Shown: positions 27,305 through 39,500, counted from the first letter of the stretch. The stretch: 64,000 nt of DNA from Notospermus geniculatus (GCA_002633025.1 NMRB01000762.1:53070-117069), one strand, 5' to 3'. Translations and numbers: made by a program. The notes: generated by a model not told the origin, from the sequence alone.

Positions 27305-27616
27305 AACAGGCTTCAGAACTCGGAGCAGATGTCTGCCTTTACCTGTATTAACTCTGCTTTCTGAATGAGGTCATTGTGGCAGTTGGAAAAACCTTCACCA
27401 AAAACTTCTACAGGCTTTGCAGTCAATGGTAAACAAGAGATTACTTGGCTTGTAAATAATGTAGATACATCTACTGGACTGGTAATCATGTCTTACTGTG
27501 ACAAAATTGTGCATAATTTTGTGATGAGGCACGGGGGTTGGAAAGAGTCATACCTCCACATGTGTAATCAGCTAAGTTTAACTGCCTTCTTTATACATGT
27601 CTACTTTGGTATCAGG

Positions 27617-27720
27617 ACAATTCCCCCAGGACAACCCCCCAAAATGCCCCACAGGAAAATGCCCCCTCTAGACAATCCCCCCTCCCCGTTGTTGGGCAGT
27701 TGTCCTGGGGGAACGGTCAT
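27617..27720. repeat. Inverted repeat of ACAATTCCCCCAGGAC (copy 1)
   Basis: GGACAATTCCCCCAGGACAA pairs with TTGTCCTGGGGGAAC about 80 bases on. C-rich CCCC words lie between. The same structure is in copy 2 at 33557-33665. Confidence 0.65.
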
Positions 27721-28096
27721 TTCTATGACAGTCTTCATCAAGTTTTTGCAAGGATCACTTCATGTTATGAAATGTTTGAGACTTCACCAGAATCATGTTA
27801 ACCACTTTTTGGTCAGAGTAACAGTCCGTGATAATGTGCAGCCTGCAGGGGCCTTGTTCATGTAGCCTTCAGGGGACATGGGGGAAGGTGCCTGGTTTTG
27901 TCTTCCATTTATGGCTAAAACATAAAACACTAACACTAACAGGATAGAGAACCAGCAAGTCAAATGGGGGCCACGTGAATAAGGTTGCAGAGTGGAAACA
28001 GAATTCATCTCATCCAATAAAACGCCAAAAAAGTATATTCCTTTCTCATGTTTCTTTCTTTATTACCCTTTCTGGGGGTGATGGCAGACAATTGTA

Positions 28097-28373
28097 AGCT
28101 TTCGCAAATCTGACGAAACAGGAGGTACGAAATACGAAATGGGACTTCATTTCCAAGATGTAATGTATTTCAGGAGATGGTTGGTACCACAAATATCGCC
28201 TGCTGCAATGAGCGTCTTTTAGCGTATGACTAAAATTACTGTGTGTATTAAGCTTTGAAATTTATCTTTCATTCCACTTCGTATCAACGAAGTGGAAATT
28301 TAAAAATTCAAGATGCACCGTAACTCTCTCGGTCTTACATGATATACTAAAAGACATTTGCGAAACCCCACTA
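28097..28373. mobile_element. Truncated palindromic MITE (TTTCGCAAATCTGACG family)
   Basis: It carries the same arm sequences as the 42863-43231 element, but the central part is shorter. The matching copy in the second segment is at about 34048-34290. Confidence 0.7.
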
Positions 28374-28718
28374 ATACGGTATGGGCAAGGACACTGGTCT
28401 CCGACAGTGGTACTCGACACATGCGGAACTCCGGGAACAAAGTGGGTGAGCCAGGGGTAGCGAGCATAAAGGGGTCGTAACCCTACGTCAGGCCTAAGCC
28501 AGGCGTAGTGCTGGTCGTGGCCCTGTCCTCATGAGCATAAAGGTAGACGCAAGCTGCGTCTAGGTGTATATATGGGCGTAACCCTACTACTTTTTGCGGA
28601 TATAACCACCCATATCTATGTTAAAAATCGGAGCCGTGCGTCACTTCCGTTCTGACTTTACTTCCGTTCTCGAGTTAAAATCCGTAGCTTATTGCTTTCA
28701 TTCCTATGTCTTGTTTAG

Positions 28719-30757
28719 GTGTGTGGAGCCTGAGTGTGGGAAGTCGTTCTCAGCCAGTCATCATCTGAAGACACATAAACGTACCCATACCGGCGAGAAG
28801 CCATTCGCGTGCTCAGAAGAGGGGTGTAATCGCGCTTTTGCCACACAGTATAGTCTGCGGACGCACAAGAATAAACATGATAAAGAGTCAAATTGGGATG
28901 TAAGTTATACTTCATGGCATTGATTTGATCGCAGTCCATATCAGGGCTCGTTCTGTTTGATTGACGAATCAAATAAGTCTACTAACAGTCTTTTTAATGG
29001 GGGCGTGCCGCTGTTATTTTAATGATCATGGAGGACCCTGATGTGGTGATTGCTGTGAAGATTCACCTGAAATGGGCCTGCAGTCCTTTTGTCTCATCAA
29101 TGCCCAATTCGTGGAGGGAATGTAGGCCTATGGGGAATGTAGGGCATTAAATCAAAGGCCATTTACTTCATCATTCATGTCAAATTTTGTCACCAAGTCT
29201 TATCTGCATTCCGTTATGTTTGCTTCAGGGGGTAACTAGTCAGGCGGAGGATACCAAGCCCTTTCAATCAGAATCAATGCCTTCCTCTTCCACGTGCACC
29301 TGTACTTGTCCTAATCATGCCAAAGATACTGCGGTGAGTATCTTTTAGAGCGAAATTTCACTCGCTTTCCAGGTCGTCAGTCGCTTGGCGCTTGACTACC
29401 GTATTGGCCTCTTGTGTTCATATTTAATGAAATATATCTCACGATTTTTTCAGGCTTCTGTGACTGCTGAACAAATAATCAATGCCTTGCTTATGGATAC
29501 AAGTAATACCATACCAGTCAGTGTGCCTGTGATTGCCGCCGACCAGTCAGGTCAGGTGGATCCAAATACATTAAGTAAGTATCCTAGGATACTTTGCATG
29601 GAGTTATTTCTGAATTCAGTTCTTGATATGGTTTCCGGTTGCGCTGTGCGAACAGGCATGACAGGAGACCGACTCAGCATGTTTCCAGATCCAGAATAGG
29701 GGAGTGGTGTCTGTTTGGTTTCCATTGGTTCCAGGCCATTGCTTTCCTCTCTGCAAAGGCTTGGTCCCTTTGTTGTTCTTCGGGAATACCGTATTTGTTC
29801 TGGTTTAGTTCGTTCGAGTACCCGAGTTGTCACTGATACTGGGTATATCTGTCGTGCTCCTCTCACGAGAATCATTCATGTTTTAAGCCGCGGGTGATAC
29901 AGCGGTGCGGGTCTTCTGAGGATTTAGCAATGATCTATGAGGGTGCGGGTCTTAGGGCGGTGCGGTTAGTAGTGCGGAAAATACGGTACCCATGATCTTG
30001 TCGTAATCTGCTCTGAACCAACAAACTATTGGCATTTGGGACAGAAGAATATGTTTGGTCGTCAATCATGAATTTTCTGTCTATTTTAGGTTTTAGTGAT
30101 GGAGTACAAAATGTGATACCGGTACAAGTTGCCGCCACGACTGGTGAGTTGGGAGACGGTTCACAGCCGATGACTGTCCAGTATGTTATTAATACGCAAG
30201 ACCTCGCTACGATCGCTCCAGAGGAGGTGCCGCATATGTTTTCATATGATGAGAATGGGCCTGCTCCTGTGGTTGGTCCAAACCCGAGTGGTGCTGATAC
30301 GATTGGGAAGGTAGTCCTAGCACCGATGGGCTCGGGGGATGTCAGTAATGACGCATCCACACTCTCCATTCGTGGTATGGATTTGATTGACCAGGCGTCA
30401 CAGGATTCGAATCAAGTCATGAGTGTTGTGAACCCATCAGAACAATTTACACATCCCCCGGATATTGATGTCGTCGATAACCCAAAGACTTGTGCCGTGA
30501 AACGAGAGGCCCCCTGTGAGAATGACTGCACTGGAAGTTGCTGTAACTCTCAACTGTCACAGGAGTCAATCAGTGTCGTGAACAGTCAGTCTCTCATGGA
30601 GAGAGACAACCAAATGATATTGGGACAGAATCTTCAGAGTGATCAGAGTTACATGTGCTATTCTAATGTGCCAATGAAAAGTAGCAATGGAGATACAACA
30701 CTGGACATAAGGGCACTGCTGGATCTTGCTCCAGCGAGTGTCACCTCATCACCGTAA
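28719..30757 (+). CDS. MTF1: MTF1 exons 6-9, second copy
   Basis: Exons 28719-28899, 29229-29333, 29454-29574 and 30090-30757 have the same lengths and phases as exons 6-9 of the first copy. Frames are intact, with a few amino-acid changes (for example GTDTIGKVI to [14 protein letters not shown] to VDNPK). The copy starts abruptly about 38 bases before exon 6 and has no exons 1-5, so alone it cannot encode MTF-1. The finger-6 and cysteine-cluster sequences are unchanged. A second haplotype placed in tandem is the simplest reading; a true partial tandem duplication is the alternative. Confidence 0.9.
29790..29986. mobile_element. MITE in MTF1 copy 2, CGTATTT ends, TAC duplication
   Basis: The ends CGTATTT and AAATACG are flanked by TAC on both sides (29787-29789 and 29987-29989). 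Copy 1 reads GGAATACCCATG at this point, giving the empty site (near 23702). Confidence 0.75.
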
Positions 30758-31848
30758 CTAGTGGACTTCTCTTGCATTCTTCTCACTTTCTTTACAATCA
30801 GCTTGGTGCTTTAATAACATAACTCTTTACATTTTGGAATCACAGGCATGTGACTGCCCACCTCGCTTCCTCGGCAACTTGACACCAGTTGGTACTTGAA
30901 CTTGCTGTTTGTAGATTCGAGACTGGACTTAGATTTCAAGCCATGGAAGGACTTTTCTTTCCAATCAAAATATGGTATCACGTCGGGATTAAAATCATCT
31001 GGATGGATCACTTCTCCATATCAAAAAATCACGTTCAAGAAGAGAGGCGGTTTTCCGAAGTGGTGGAGAGGTTTCTAGATAATTGTGTATTTTATGGGAT
31101 GTACATCAACATGTCTTCCTTGATGTTATCCTAAAATATACATGCGAGAGCCATGCTGTACCTTTTTCCCTGATGCTGTTTACTTGGTTGTGGCCACTGA
31201 TGCTTGAAGCAAACAGAAATAGTTGCAACTCTCCTCAGAACATCTTAGAACATCTTAAGTATTAAAGTATTATAGTAATGGGGACGAGAGCGGGTGACTC
31301 GCCATGCCTTAAGTTGGAGAGAGAATTTCAATCAGTCATTCGACATTTACCATCACTGGATCACCTTCCTTGATGTTTAACATTACTAGTGGATTGTATT
31401 AAGATCTAACATTTCTGAGGCTTTTTGGTCCTCATTAATATCACATGTAAATAACCTTTGAGAAAGAAGTTTAGGAGTCGGCATGGATAACTAAGGTCTG
31501 ACAATGTAACTTGCTTTATCATTGACGTTTAAGGCTGCAATTCTGGTGTATAACCACATTGAAGCAATGCGTATTTAAATTTGTGAAAAAGTATTTAAAT
31601 GTGAACAAATCGTTCAGTTGGCTTAATGAAATTAGTAGAATTTAAAGTATTTATTTTTGATTATTTAAGAATGTTGAAAGTTTCTCGTCTCTGTGTGACT
31701 AATTTATATTAATTTACTAATTGTTTCGTTTTCAGAGAATGTTTGTTTCTAATTTTGTACATATCTGTTTCGTTCTAAAGAATTTCAGTGTCTTTGACCT
31801 CTGAACAGGGGCTTAGGATAGAAATGTGGACGCCATGATGTATGTTTA

Positions 31849-32016
31849 CAGGTGCGGATCCAAGGGGAGGGGCACCCGGTCCGTGCTCCCTCTATTTTGT
31901 GGAAAATCTTTAAAATTGACTGGGAAATTTTGAAAAGATGTTAAAATTTGACCGAGGTTTCCCGTGATGTGCGCTGGTTGTGCACCCTCTTTCCCATGAT
32001 TCTGGATCCGCCCCTG
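31849..32016. mobile_element. hAT-like MITE, CAGG ends, duplication GTTTA (copy 2)
   Basis: Orthologue of the 26134-26301 element in the second segment, with the same GTTTA flanks. Confidence 0.75.
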
Positions 32017-32055
32017 GTTTAGACCAAGGTGTGGGTTCACATGGACATCACATAA

Positions 32056-32247
32056 GGCTCCAGTTCCATAGAGTTCACGTTTACACTTTTCTCGCGTTAC
32101 ACTTCACGTTTTCCTTTCGTTCCTCGGAGAAAGCATGCCACAGGACAGGTAATGTGTGTCTCGTTGTGCGGTGAATCGAGGAACGAAAGGAAAACGTGAA
32201 GCGTGGCGCGTGAAAAGTGTAAACGTGAACTCTATGGAACTGGAGCC
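32056..32247. mobile_element. 192-bp MITE, perfect TAA duplication, copy 2 only
   Basis: The ends GGCTCCAGTTCCATAGAGTT and its perfect inverse are flanked by TAA (32053-32055 and 32248-32250). Copy 1 at 26338-26341 reads CACATAAGATAAC with a single TAA. TAA targets with GG-starting ends are typical of PIF/Harbinger-derived MITEs. Confidence 0.9.
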
Positions 32248-32932
32248 TAAGATAACTGTACGAATCTTGGGGAACAGAACTGTTGTAGGCCAGTGTGAAT
32301 GGTTTCCCCTTTCCAATGGACCCTAAGTGCTTTGCCTGTGTATTAGTAGTATTGTTTACCGTACTCACTTTGGTGAGACCATTTTACTTCTAGTTACCCT
32401 ATCTAGTTGGTTTTAGGTACTGCTCCACATGGAGTTTTCTTATGTGAGTTCGCACTCAATGGGCAATTCACCTTTGTTAGTTTCATTACAGCTTAGTTAG
32501 ACTGGTACCTGGTCCCTACATAGCTCTCGGAGAGAAAGGGACCGGTATTGGGCGGCCATACTTGGCAGAAAACTGCCATGTTATGACGCCACAGAGGATT
32601 CCCCTCAGTATTGAGAAATAGCTTACTTACCTCACATCCCAAAATAGCTAACCAATAAACGGCGACGTTACAAATTCAAAATCAAAAAGAGCTAGCCAAT
32701 CAACTGCGTTGTTACATTAGGCAATACCGGTCCCTTATCCTTGAGCTATGTTGGGACCGGGAACCAGTCTACCACTTAGTCTGCATTTTGACAGATCACT
32801 CCAGTTTGCTTCATCTTGGAAGCCATATGAAAGTGTTGTTTCTGTGAAACTCGATGTGTGTGTGTGTTGTATTTTCGAAGAAAAGTTCCCACCATTTCCC
32901 AAATGTTGGCCCACAGATGAACTTATCAACCA

Positions 32933-33233
32933 GGGGCCTGTTTCATGAAGTGACTTTAAAGCGAATTGATGGCGGATTTTATTTACATTTGGCTGGTGTT
33001 TGTAAACACAAAATTTCAGCCAATCAGAATGCACATACATTTCTTTGTTGACATTCTGGAGAAATTTGTTTACATTTTTTCCCAAAAAGTTCGTCCCCTT
33101 TCAAATTCTATTTCTAAATCAAATTTTTTTGATATCAGTTCGCTTTAAGCTAATGGTACCTTTAACCAAATGGAAAATGCATTGAGTTAATAATGGTACC
33201 AGTGGCTTAAAGTCACTTTATGAAACAGGCCCC
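32933..33233. mobile_element. MITE with GGGGCCTGTTTCAT ends (copy 2)
   Basis: Copy of the 27004-27304 element in the second MTF1 segment. Both ends are intact. Confidence 0.8.
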
Positions 33234-34446
33234 AGGTCGTTGTAGCCAACAGGCTTCAGAACTCGGAGCAGATGTCTGCCTTTACCTGTATTAACTCTGC
33301 TTTCTGAATGAGGTCATTGTGGCAGTTGGAAAAACCTTCACCAAAAACTTCTACAGGCTTTGCAGTCAGTGGTAAACAAGAGATTACTTGGCTTGTAAAT
33401 AATGTAGATAATCTACATGTACTGGACTGGTAATCATGTCTTACTGTGACAGACTTGTGCATAATTTTGTGTTGAGGCATGGGGGTTGGAAAGAGTCATA
33501 CTTCCACATGTGTAATCAGCTAAGTTTAACTGCCTTCTTCATACATGTCTACTTTGGTATCAGGACAATTCCCCCAGGACAACCCCCCAAAATGCCCCAC
33601 AGGAAAATGCCCCCTCTAGACAATCCCCCCTCCCCTTTGTTGGGCAGTTGTCCTGGGGGAACGGTCATTTCTATGAGAGTCTTCATCAAGTTTTTGCAAG
33701 GATCACTTCATGTTCTGAAATGTTTGAGACTTCACCAGAATCATGTTAACCACTTTGTGGTCAGAGTAAGAGTCCGTGATAATGTGCAGCCTGCAGGGGC
33801 CTTATTCATGTAGCCTTCAGAGGACACGCGGGAAGGTGCCTGGTTTTGTCTTCCATTTATGGCTAAAACATAAAACACTAACACTAACAGGATAGAGAAC
33901 CAGCAAGTCAAATGGGGGCCACGTGAATAAGGTTGGAGAGTGGAAACGGAATTCCTCTCATCCAATTAAAACGCCAAAAAAGTATATTCCTTTCTCATGT
34001 TTCTTTCTTTATTACCCTTTCTGGGGGTGATGGCAGACAATTGTAAGCTTTCGCAAATCTGACGAAACAGGAGGTACGAAATACGAAATGGGACTTCATT
34101 TCCAAGATGTAATGTATTTCAGGAGATGGTTGGTACCACAAATATCGCCTGCTGCAAGAGCGTCTTTTAGCGTATGACTAAAGTTACTGTGTGTATTAAG
34201 CTTTGAAATTTACGAAGTGGAAAATTCAAGATGCACCGTAACTCTCTCGGTCTTACATGATATACTAAAAGACATTTGCGAAACCCCACTAATACGGTAT
34301 GGGCAAGGACACTGGTCTCCGACAGTGGTACTCCGACACATGCGGAACTCCGGGAACAAAGTGGGTGAGCCGGGTCTTTTGGTAGCGTTTAGGAAAAGGT
34401 TTGGAAGGCCGACGCGTCGTGGATCGCTGGTCAGGAAAGTCACATT

Positions 34447-34854
34447 AGAGAGGTTGCGCAGTTTTCCGACTCCGACTTCAACTACGAGAATGAATTGCAG
34501 TCCGCTATGGACATCCTTGATAAAAACTATGTGATAGAAGTGTTCAATTCGTCAAACACCATAAATTGAAGGCAGAATAAATTGGCCTAGTAAATCGGAA
34601 GTGCGGATAAATAATGAATATTGAAGTCGTAATCCTAGTCGTTACGACTTTGAGACACGACTATGACGACTACGATATTTGCGATTTATGCGCACTTCCG
34701 ATTACTGGTCAAAATTATTCTGCCACAAAGTTATGGCATTTTACGATTTGCAAACGTCTATCACATCGTTTTTATCAAGGATGTCTACAGCGGACTGCAA
34801 TTCGTTCTCGTAGTTGAAGTCGGAGTCGGAGTCGGAAAAGTGCGCAACCTCGCT
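34447..34854. mobile_element. Full-length 408-bp palindromic MITE (CCGACTCCGACTTC family)
   Basis: Ends AGAGAGGTTGCGCA and inverse TGCGCAACCTCGCT, with arms through CCGACTCCGACTTCAACTAC to the mid-point at GACTTTGAGACACGAC. Flanks are ATT and AAT. It is the intact version of the element split across the joins at 4216 and 17852. Confidence 0.85.
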
Positions 34855-35030
34855 AATACATGGAAGCGTCACGCGCTTGTTTAGTAAAGGAGGAAGTCGC
34901 ATCAGAGGTCTGTCGAAAGCTCCCTGCTCGAGCTGGCGATTAGATCAGCTGATGACAGGTTGTTCCGACGTTCCGGTGAATGCGGTGCGAAGTATAACAA
35001 CCCGTCCCGTGTAGCCATTTAATAAAACGT

Positions 35031-35036
35031 TTTATT
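35031..35036 (-). promoter_or_regulatory. Candidate poly(A) signal of the FAM20 gene
   Basis: AATAAA on the minus strand lies 418 bases after the stop codon of the FAM20-family gene, a reasonable 3' UTR length. A plus-strand AATAAA overlaps the same palindrome (AATAAAACGTTTTATT), so direction is not certain. Confidence 0.4.
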
Positions 35037-35453
35037 GCAAAAATCGTAAGAACCCAATATACACAAATGACCACGTCATGAAAAGTCCAAAATAATTTAT
35101 GGATTAGATGATTTACACAGCACAGCTTCCAACTACATGTACCATATTCTTGAGACGAAGTGTCCCAATCATACCAAGTCCCAATTCACCCGGACGGAGA
35201 GCTCTGCTACGGCTCTGCTGATGTCCTTCTCGCGCTCAAAGAGATGCGACGAGGATTTCTCCCGCCGTTGGCGCGGGCGTGGTCAACAGCTCGGCCCGGT
35301 CACGTGATGTCGGAGAAAGACGTCTTTTCTGATGGCATTTTTCTCTGATCTGCGAGTGGTTTGCAAGGCGGGAGCCGACTCTTGTTGGATTTTTTGGGGA
35401 ACAGTCGCCAGCACTGCCAGGACTGAAGTCCAGACATCCATGCACAGCGCCCT

Positions 35454-38400
35454 CTAGTAGTCGTTGACCAAGACGTTGTTTATACCTCCCTTGACCCTGG
35501 CACAATCATGCATCACTTCGGCGAGCTTCTTCATCCGTCTGCTCATGGCGGAGTAATACTTTTCACTGAGTACCGGATTGAGGGGGTCCCACATCAGCCG
35601 CCGCACCATCTCCTCGGTCAGCGCACCACTCTGTAGTGACATCAATCGCCCCCAGGTGGAGCGACGGATCCTGAAAAAAGTCGGTGTGAACGTCTAGAGA
35701 AGGAAGACCAAAGTAAAACGCCGTGCAGAGATCAAACGCTGGCTCAGCTATTATTGATCATAACGTAACGCGCTTCAGAAGTTCAATGGGACCGGCGATT
35801 TCGACAACGAGGCTGAGAGTGTACGGGAACGAAACTGCCAGGCGAAGGAATCAACTCACGTGCAGCATTGCCGTAAAGGTGCCAGAAGAATCTCGTCCCT
35901 GTCTTCATCATAAGAACAGAATCTGAAAAATTCGGAAGAAAATGAAGAAAAGCTGTCTAGCTTGAAACGAACGTTCTCTACGGCTATGAGATTGGCCGCA
36001 TCCAATTTGGGCCGTCACTTTCGGCTTGTCGGAAATACCCGAACTTTCCCCGCCAAGCTGACGCGAAGATGACGTCATGCAACCCATACTCACGCTCTGC
36101 CGAAGTCCAGCCTGACCGTGAGTCCTGGTACCTGAGCCCGCGGTTCATCTATCGTGTAATGTTTGGAATCAAAATGATGCATGATGTAATCAAGCAGGAC
36201 AAAATCAAAGATGTCCAGGTATTTTTTCGGGTGTTTATAAAACGGGAATCGCCTTGGAATGTCTAAGCAGTAGGTGTTGTCGTTGATGTTGTGGGTCTTC
36301 CAACTGGAAAAGGAATTCAAAATTTGCGCTTAGTATGCAATTGGTGAAGGCATTTTGGTCATTGGTATTGGGATGGAAAGAAACCGCTCGCTAGTGCGGA
36401 GAGGCTGACTTTTGGAACCTATAACACTTCGACTCGACAGGGGCGGATCCACGATTTCGCCAAGAGGGGGCGCACTGTGCTAGAAACATTGAAATCTGTG
36501 TGGCAGACAGCCGGCGCCAGTGGATGGATGTCATCGTGACTACTGTGTTTTAGGCAACGGTAGGCCTACTTACTCTCTCATGTTTGTCGTCGCAAACGGA
36601 TGATATGACGGAGGGAGGGTGTGTAACTTGAGATCTTTCGGTATCCAGTAGATGACAGCGCCCTCTACCGTGCCGTCTGGTAAACACATTGTCTTCGGCT
36701 CCTGACACTGGAAACATTTGCCTGTGATGCAGTACCCCGTCTCTGGAAGGGACAACGCCGGTTGTCATGACACAGAGACGGGAAATAAGCCGGGAAGCGG
36801 GAAGACGGATTTCCCGCTGACAAACACTTACCACCAACTTGGGTGATCTGGTTTCGGACCTCAGCAGTGGCGACTGGAAGAATCTCAGCAGCAATGTCAA
36901 CCTTCCGGCCAGAGACATATGGGGTGTTGTAAAGGCCAAAGATCCTGGAGATCGGAAAAAACACAAAATGGAGTTGATTAGCGATTCGGTACTTTCCAGC
37001 GATAATTTGAATTCATTCTCAAGATGACAACTCGGTCTGTATCGGCCTCGGTGTCGTGGTTGGCCTCTTACAGTTCTGTAAATCGTGCACTCTAAGCGGT
37101 TTTCTTGGCAGTAAGATCGTCTAAGACAGACCATCTGGGACCTTTTTCGGCCAAGAATTTGCAACTCAACACTGCTTGACGTACCGGTGAAGTTGGAATG
37201 CAGCTATTTCTGACGATGGCATCTCAAATCCAGAGTTGCAACTTCCGTTTGGTTTCTGTTCGCCCCTCTTTTCCCTGCAAAAGAATATAATCTGTTTTCA
37301 TCAGATCGACAGAAATGTACCCACCACTATGGCATTGAGTAGGCCAAGCTCTCTAAAAAGATCAGGCCAGCCGGGGGCAACAAAGCAGTGAATCGAGCAA
37401 CCCTGATGACGCACTTTATAAGAAACCCCCTTCTTTATCTTTTGATGACGTACATGTATATGTTGCTGTTGACAGTAGATTTGCACTCAGCATGTGAGTC
37501 GGAGTTTGGGAGGTCACGACGCGTATGCGACGGAAATCGCCAAGCAGCAGGCCTTCCCGTTCGAACAGGCGAATACTGGCAAGAAAAGCGGCTGAATGAT
37601 GTTATCTTGGCATTTCTAGCGAAAAAAACGACAAGCTTAGCTTGTTTGGAATAAAAAGCAACGGGAAAGCATTAGGTGTTCCGGTGTGGTTGGAGGAACG
37701 TTATCCGTGGAGCGGATCGGAGTGATGGCTCACGCAGCTGTTAGGTTTTCTGGAGGTGAATTCCGAGCACTATTTAACAAGCAAAGATTAACAGGTGAAA
37801 ATTCTCAGCTATGCTTGCGTCGAGAATCATTACTTCTTTATGGCAGTTAATGTGCCGGGGTTTATTTTGTAGTTTGTGGCCTGATGGGGGAAGGAAAACC
37901 GCAAGAGAAAGATATTTCGAGTGATGGAAATGAACAGCTCTTGGGCTTTGGGGATGTATGGTTTGTAGGAATGTAGCAAGAGTAGAGGAGCGGCCTTCAA
38001 GAAGTTACGCACTGTAGGTCGCCGCACTTAAAAAGTTTAAAGAGACAGTCTGTTCGTGGCCCGCTTTTGGTAAAGTGAGGTACCGTATACCCCCCCACAG
38101 AGACCCTATTGGTCAATTCGTACCACACGAGAGCAAAGACAGGCAGCCTATTTGTCAACTAACCACACAAATGCCAAGAGTCGCCGGCGGCAGCCAACTG
38201 GCCAACTTACCAACGGCGACGGCAAAAGGACAGGGCAGCCCATTGGTCAACTAACCACATGCGAAGGCCCGGCAAGAGGCAGACAGCCTATCCGTCAACT
38301 TACCACACGACGGCAAAGGGACACGGCAGCCTATTGGTCAGCTGATCAAACGACGGCCAAGAGACACGGCAACCTATTGGTCAACTTACCACATGAGTTT

Positions 38401-38907
38401 AAATACAGCCAGCTGCCCTCCGTCCAACGTCAGCAACCACTTGTGTGAGGTCCCCGCGCTGTAGGACGTCTCATCACCGAAGACATCCACCTTCACAATG
38501 GGAGCCATGTACAGCGCCCTCAGGACCACCTCCACGTCCTCATAATCGCCGTACAATGAATACGGCGTTATAGACTTTTCTGCGACCTTCCAAGCAGCCG
38601 TGAACTGATTGTGTCGATCAGCATTCTCCTCCTTCATTTTCTTCATCTTCAAGGTCAGATTCTTCTGAAGGTCAGACTCGCCAACCCTGTCGAACGCCTT
38701 TATCATCTTGCCAATTTGCTCGTTTTTTTCACCCAGTGATTTCCGTTGCGATCTGGCCCGAGCAATCAGTTCCACTAATTCCTCATCCCTCTGTCTCTGG
38801 TCGGACATTTGCATCATGAAGATGGCATTACCGAAGATGATGATGGCGAGGAGGGTTATCAATACGGTGTTCTTCCGTATTTGATGGAGCCATCTTAGGA
38901 TGAGCAT
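35454..38907 (-). CDS. FAM20-family secretory-pathway kinase, complete
   Basis: FAM20 proteins are Golgi kinases (FAM20C phosphorylates secreted proteins, FAM20B phosphorylates xylose in proteoglycan linkers). Exons: 38390-38907, 37185-37274, 36832-36944, 36574-36742, 36094-36303, 35860-35922 and 35454-35670. All phases join to about 459 residues. Exon 1 encodes a type II signal anchor (about residues 14-33), a charged coiled-coil stalk and GGQLAVFK with the ATP-site lysine (K170). SSEIAAFQLHR aligns with the family NAEIAAFHLDR (E195). CITGKCFQC....CLPDGTVEG carries the paired cysteines. HHFDSKHY aligns with the catalytic NADRHHYE (D342). RLDFGRAF supplies the metal-binding Asp (D363). LAPLRQCCTIRRSTWGRL is the conserved C-lobe segment. 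I cannot decide between FAM20A, B and C types. Confidence 0.93.
36438..36500. mobile_element. Fragment of the CAGGGGCGGATCCA hAT-like MITE
   Basis: Starts CAGGGGCGGATCCACGATTT and keeps the GGGGGCGCACTGTGCTAGAA part, then stops in unrelated sequence within a FAM20 intron. Confidence 0.65.
38095..38395. repeat. Minisatellite spanning the 5' splice site of FAM20 exon 1
   Basis: Seven diverged units of about 41-46 bases follow the exon on the minus strand. The consensus is TGTGGTAAGTTGACC then AATAGGCTGCCGTGTC and TTTGCCGTCG. The first unit overlaps the exon 1 donor itself (ATGTG|gtaagttgacc). Several others keep GTAAGT or GTTAGT at the same place. The second copy at 45750-46049 has the same array. 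Confidence 0.85.
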
Positions 38908-38979
38908 GCTGTCATGCCGTCAGTAGAGAGTTGGCCCCTCTCTTTTGCTTCATCTGGAAGAGAGAACAAACAGGATGAA

Positions 38980-39266
38980 GGTCACGCTCAAGGTCATATT
39001 GGTATGTCAAGGACGCATAGGGACATCGTCAGGGAGAGAAGTCAAGGTCATGCGGCGATGTCAAGGACATAGATAGATACACAGAGGGAGAAAGGAGTCA
39101 AGGTCATGTGAAAGGAGTCAAGGTCACAGAGGGGCATTGAGAGAGAGGAGTCAAGGTCACAAAGGAGTCACGTTCATTGACCAGAGAGGAGTTATGAGAT
39201 TGCCAAGAGAGGTGTCAAGGTCATAGAGAGGAGTCAAAGGTCAGAAGGAAGAGTCAAGGTCATGTT
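38980..39266. promoter_or_regulatory. Array of TCAAGGTCA sites upstream of FAM20
   Basis: Seven exact TCAAGGTCA motifs plus near variants (TCAAAGGTCA, TCAAGGAC) occur about 80-360 bases upstream of the start codon, separated by GA-rich spacers. TCAAGGTCA is the established monomer site for ERR and NR5A (SF-1/FTZ-F1) nuclear receptors. The array is also a minisatellite, so the sites may have spread passively. Confidence 0.55.
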
Positions 39267-39500
39267 TTCATCTTTAGTGCGACGTTGACAATCGGAAGAT
39301 GGGCCAAGTAACTGTCATGACTGTTGGCCGGTATACTCGAGCAGAGTAGCCCATAGTAGACTGAGTATTTCTTTCTCAATTAACTGGTTTGTAATCTATA
39401 CCAGTCAGTTGAGATCGTATAAGCTTGATTATAGAGGTCATTCTCCTTATACCTGAATGGAGAAGTTTGGTTATTCTGCGTCTTAAGTTAATGAAAGCAG

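Noticed and set aside
36550-37164. 204-codon minus-strand open frame
   Set aside because: It runs through introns of the FAM20 gene in the wrong frame; the spliced model with matching phases explains the coding signal.
37510-37590. Plus-strand peptide GHDAYATEIAKQQAF resembling the FAM20 NAEIAAF motif
   Set aside because: It is on the opposite strand to the gene. The true exon with SSEIAAFQLHR and correct phases is at 37185-37274.
38152-38448. Open frame with repeated RQPIGQLTTRRQ
   Set aside because: It is the reverse reading of the splice-donor minisatellite next to FAM20 exon 1.
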